Shown here in pieces: positions 6,196 to 7,044 of a stretch of DNA of 7,044 bases. The translations under genes and the position numbers were made by a program. Numbering within the stretch: the first letter of the stretch is position 1; every line of letters begins with the position of its first letter. The notes under the pieces were generated by a model. That model did no database searches. It saw only the letters and a list, made by a program, of their open reading frames with translations, and was not told the origin of the DNA. This stretch comes from Pseudomonadota bacterium (lineage in GTDB: Bacteria; Pseudomonadota; Gammaproteobacteria; Xanthomonadales; Xanthomonadaceae), in assembly GCA_023392975.1 (NCBI GenBank), contig JAEWNA010000244.1, positions 1 to 7,044 on the forward strand, in the 5' to 3' direction.

Positions 6196-6201
6196 GATAA
6201 T
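6196..6201 (+). promoter_or_regulatory. -10 element of map, placed for a leaderless mRNA
   Basis: GATAAT (5 of 6 to TATAAT) ends 6 nt before the map ATG at 6208, so a normal start of transcription would fall at or very near the A of the ATG. Only GGCGGG lies between, abutting the ATG, and no properly spaced Shine-Dalgarno is present. The -35 is unclear; the sequence about 17 nt upstream (around 6173-6178) is poor. Leaderless initiation is an inference from this spacing. Confidence 0.45.
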
Positions 6202-6207
6202 GGCGGG

Positions 6208-6987
6208 ATGGCAATGACTCTCAAGACGCCCGAAGACATCGAACGCATGCGGATCGCCGGCCGGCTGGCGGCCGAGGTGCTGCAGGTGGTCGCCCCCCAC
6301 GTGAAGGCCGGGGTGAGCACCGCCGAGCTGGATCGCATCTGCCACGACCACATCGTGAACGTGCAGCAGGCGATCCCCGCCAACGTCGGCTACAAGGGCT
6401 TCCCGGCCACGGTCTGCACGTCGGTGAACAACGTGATCTGCCACGGCATCCCCGGGCCGTCCAAGGTCCTGAAGGACGGCGACATCATCAACATCGACGT
6501 CACCGTCATCAAGGACGGCTGGCACGGCGACACCAGCCGGATGTACTGCGTCGGCACGCCGTCGGTGATGGCGAAGCGCCTGGTCGACGTCACCCGCGAG
6601 GCGATGTTCCGCGGCATCCGCGCGGTGAAGCCCGGCGCCACCCTCGGCGACATCGGCCGCGCGATCCAGACCTATGCCGAGGCCGAGCGCTTCTCGGTGG
6701 TGCGCGAGTACTGCGGCCACGGCATCGGCCGGGTCTACCACGAGGATCCGCAAGTGCTGCACTACTACACGCCGCACAGCGACAGCGTCGTGCTCAAGCC
6801 CGGGATGACCTTCACCATCGAGCCGATGATCAACGAGGGCACGCGCCACACCCGGCTGCTGCCCGACGGCTGGACCGTGGTCACCAAGGACCGCAAGCTC
6901 TCGGCGCAGTGGGAACACACCATCGCGGTCACCGAGACCGGGGCCGAGATCCTCACCCGCCTGCCCGGCGACGACAACGACCTCTGA
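6208..6987 (+). CDS. map: Type I methionine aminopeptidase
   Basis: Essential metalloprotease that removes the initiator methionine from nascent proteins at the ribosome after deformylation. The 259-residue product matches the length and sequence of the E. coli enzyme and begins MAMTLKTPEDIERMRIAGRL. All five metal ligands are visible: Asp97 (NID), Asp108 (GDTS), His171 (YCGHGIG), Glu205 (TFTIEPM) and Glu236 (QWEHT), together with catalytic His79 (ICHGIP). The start at 6208 aligns with the family N-terminus; a second ATG at 6214 (Met3) would also leave the fold intact. The stop is TGA at 6985-6987, 3 nt before the next ATG, so map and the following gene are probably co-transcribed. In E. coli map is divergent from rpsB-tsf; here the pilus operon lies between them. 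Confidence 0.98.
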   Translation: MAMTLKTPEDIERMRIAGRLAAEVLQVVAPHVKAGVSTAELDRICHDHIVNVQQAIPANVGYKGFPATVCTSVNNVICHGIPGPSKVLKDGDIINIDVTVIKDGWHGDTSRMYCVGTPSVMAKRLVDVTREAMFRGIRAVKPGATLGDIGRAIQTYAEAERFSVVREYCGHGIGRVYHEDPQVLHYYTPHSDSVVLKPGMTFTIEPMINEGTRHTRLLPDGWTVVTKDRKLSAQWEHTIAVTETGAEILTRLPGDDNDL

Positions 6988-6990
6988 GCG

Positions 6991-7044
6991 ATGGACGCCG
7001 CTGCGCCCTCGACCGCGGACGGCCCTGCCTTTCCTGCCACGCCC
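6991..7044 (+). CDS. glnD: 5' end of probable [protein-PII] uridylyltransferase gene (partial)
   Basis: An ATG 3 nt after the map stop opens a frame that runs to the window edge, giving 18 residues (MDAAAPSTADGPAFPATP) with no stop. These residues are low-complexity and carry no diagnostic motif. The call rests on synteny: glnD follows map in E. coli and in xanthomonads. GlnD would uridylylate and deuridylylate PII proteins in response to glutamine. No clear Shine-Dalgarno is seen, so translation may be coupled to map. Another gene, or a slightly different start, is possible. Confidence 0.5.
   Translation, partial: MDAAAPSTADGPAFPATP

Larger units (their letters stand above)
5820..6207. other. 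Divergent intergenic region between pilin operon and map
   Basis: 388 bp with no credible gene; open frames crossing it have no family-like sequence and no start signals. It must hold the promoter of the pilus operon on the minus strand, but I find only weak candidates, for example TTTCCA at 5893-5888 with CATACC 17 nt on, so I do not call one. By my count 5861-6060 is 112/200 G+C, clearly below the surrounding coding DNA. The region also holds a CACGTG palindrome (5871-5876), a 12-bp perfect palindrome (5941-5952), two strong hairpins (6079-6100, 6143-6162) and the map -10 box. Confidence 0.6.

Noticed and set aside
4971..6197. 408-residue plus-strand frame across chaperone, pilin and the intergenic region.
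   Set aside because: It crosses two well-supported minus-strand genes and noncoding DNA and shows no family sequence; it is open because of high GC.
5931..6383. 150-residue minus-strand frame between pilin and map.
   Set aside because: It overlaps the conserved 5' part of map, has no Shine-Dalgarno, and its sequence resembles no family; most of it is antisense to map or noncoding.

Overview
The window looks like chromosomal DNA of a high-GC gammaproteobacterium, most likely of the Xanthomonadaceae/Lysobacteraceae (Lysobacter, Luteimonas, Xanthomonas relatives). The grounds are the arrangement rpsB (with tsf expected just off the left edge) divergent from map followed by a probable glnD, the protein sequences of S2 and methionine aminopeptidase, and an Ala/Lys/Asp-rich C-terminal tail on S2. 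The genus is an inference and cannot be fixed from this window.

Layout, left to right: (1) a perfect 10-bp GC hairpin with two NotI palindromes in the expected rpsB-tsf gap; (2) rpsB on the minus strand (54-884); (3) a roughly 260-nt, highly structured rpsB leader with a good sigma70-type promoter (TTGCCG-18-TACAAT, 1151-1180); (4) a compact four-gene minus-strand operon (5819 down to 1199) for an archaic (sigma/Csu-type) chaperone-usher pilus: single-domain spore-coat-U (SCPU) pilin, periplasmic chaperone, outer-membrane usher, and a two-domain SCPU protein that is the probable tip adhesin; (5) a 388-bp divergent intergenic region with several strong dyads and locally lower GC; (6) map on the plus strand (6208-6987), with a -10 box placed so that the mRNA may be leaderless; (7) the first 18 codons of the next gene, probably glnD (6991 onward).

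How the genes work together: the pilin and tip protein should be exported by Sec, capped by the chaperone in the periplasm, and delivered to the usher, which secretes the tip first and then polymerises pilin by donor-strand exchange. The four genes are packed tightly: a 16-nt gap, then a 50-nt overlap, then a 4-nt ATGA overlap. Their translation-initiation signals differ: strong for pilin, none visible for the chaperone, and a hairpin-sequestered Shine-Dalgarno for the tip protein. This fits stoichiometry being set by translation on one transcript. The operon lies between rpsB and map, which are direct divergent neighbours in E. coli, so it looks like an accessory module in a housekeeping locus. 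I see no terminator between the tip gene and the rpsB promoter.

No tRNA, rRNA, CRISPR array, insertion sequence or transposase is visible. The genes belong to known families. The less ordinary signals are the regulatory layout, the minimal four-gene pilus set, the architecture of the tip protein, and a dinucleotide repeat just inside the chaperone gene.
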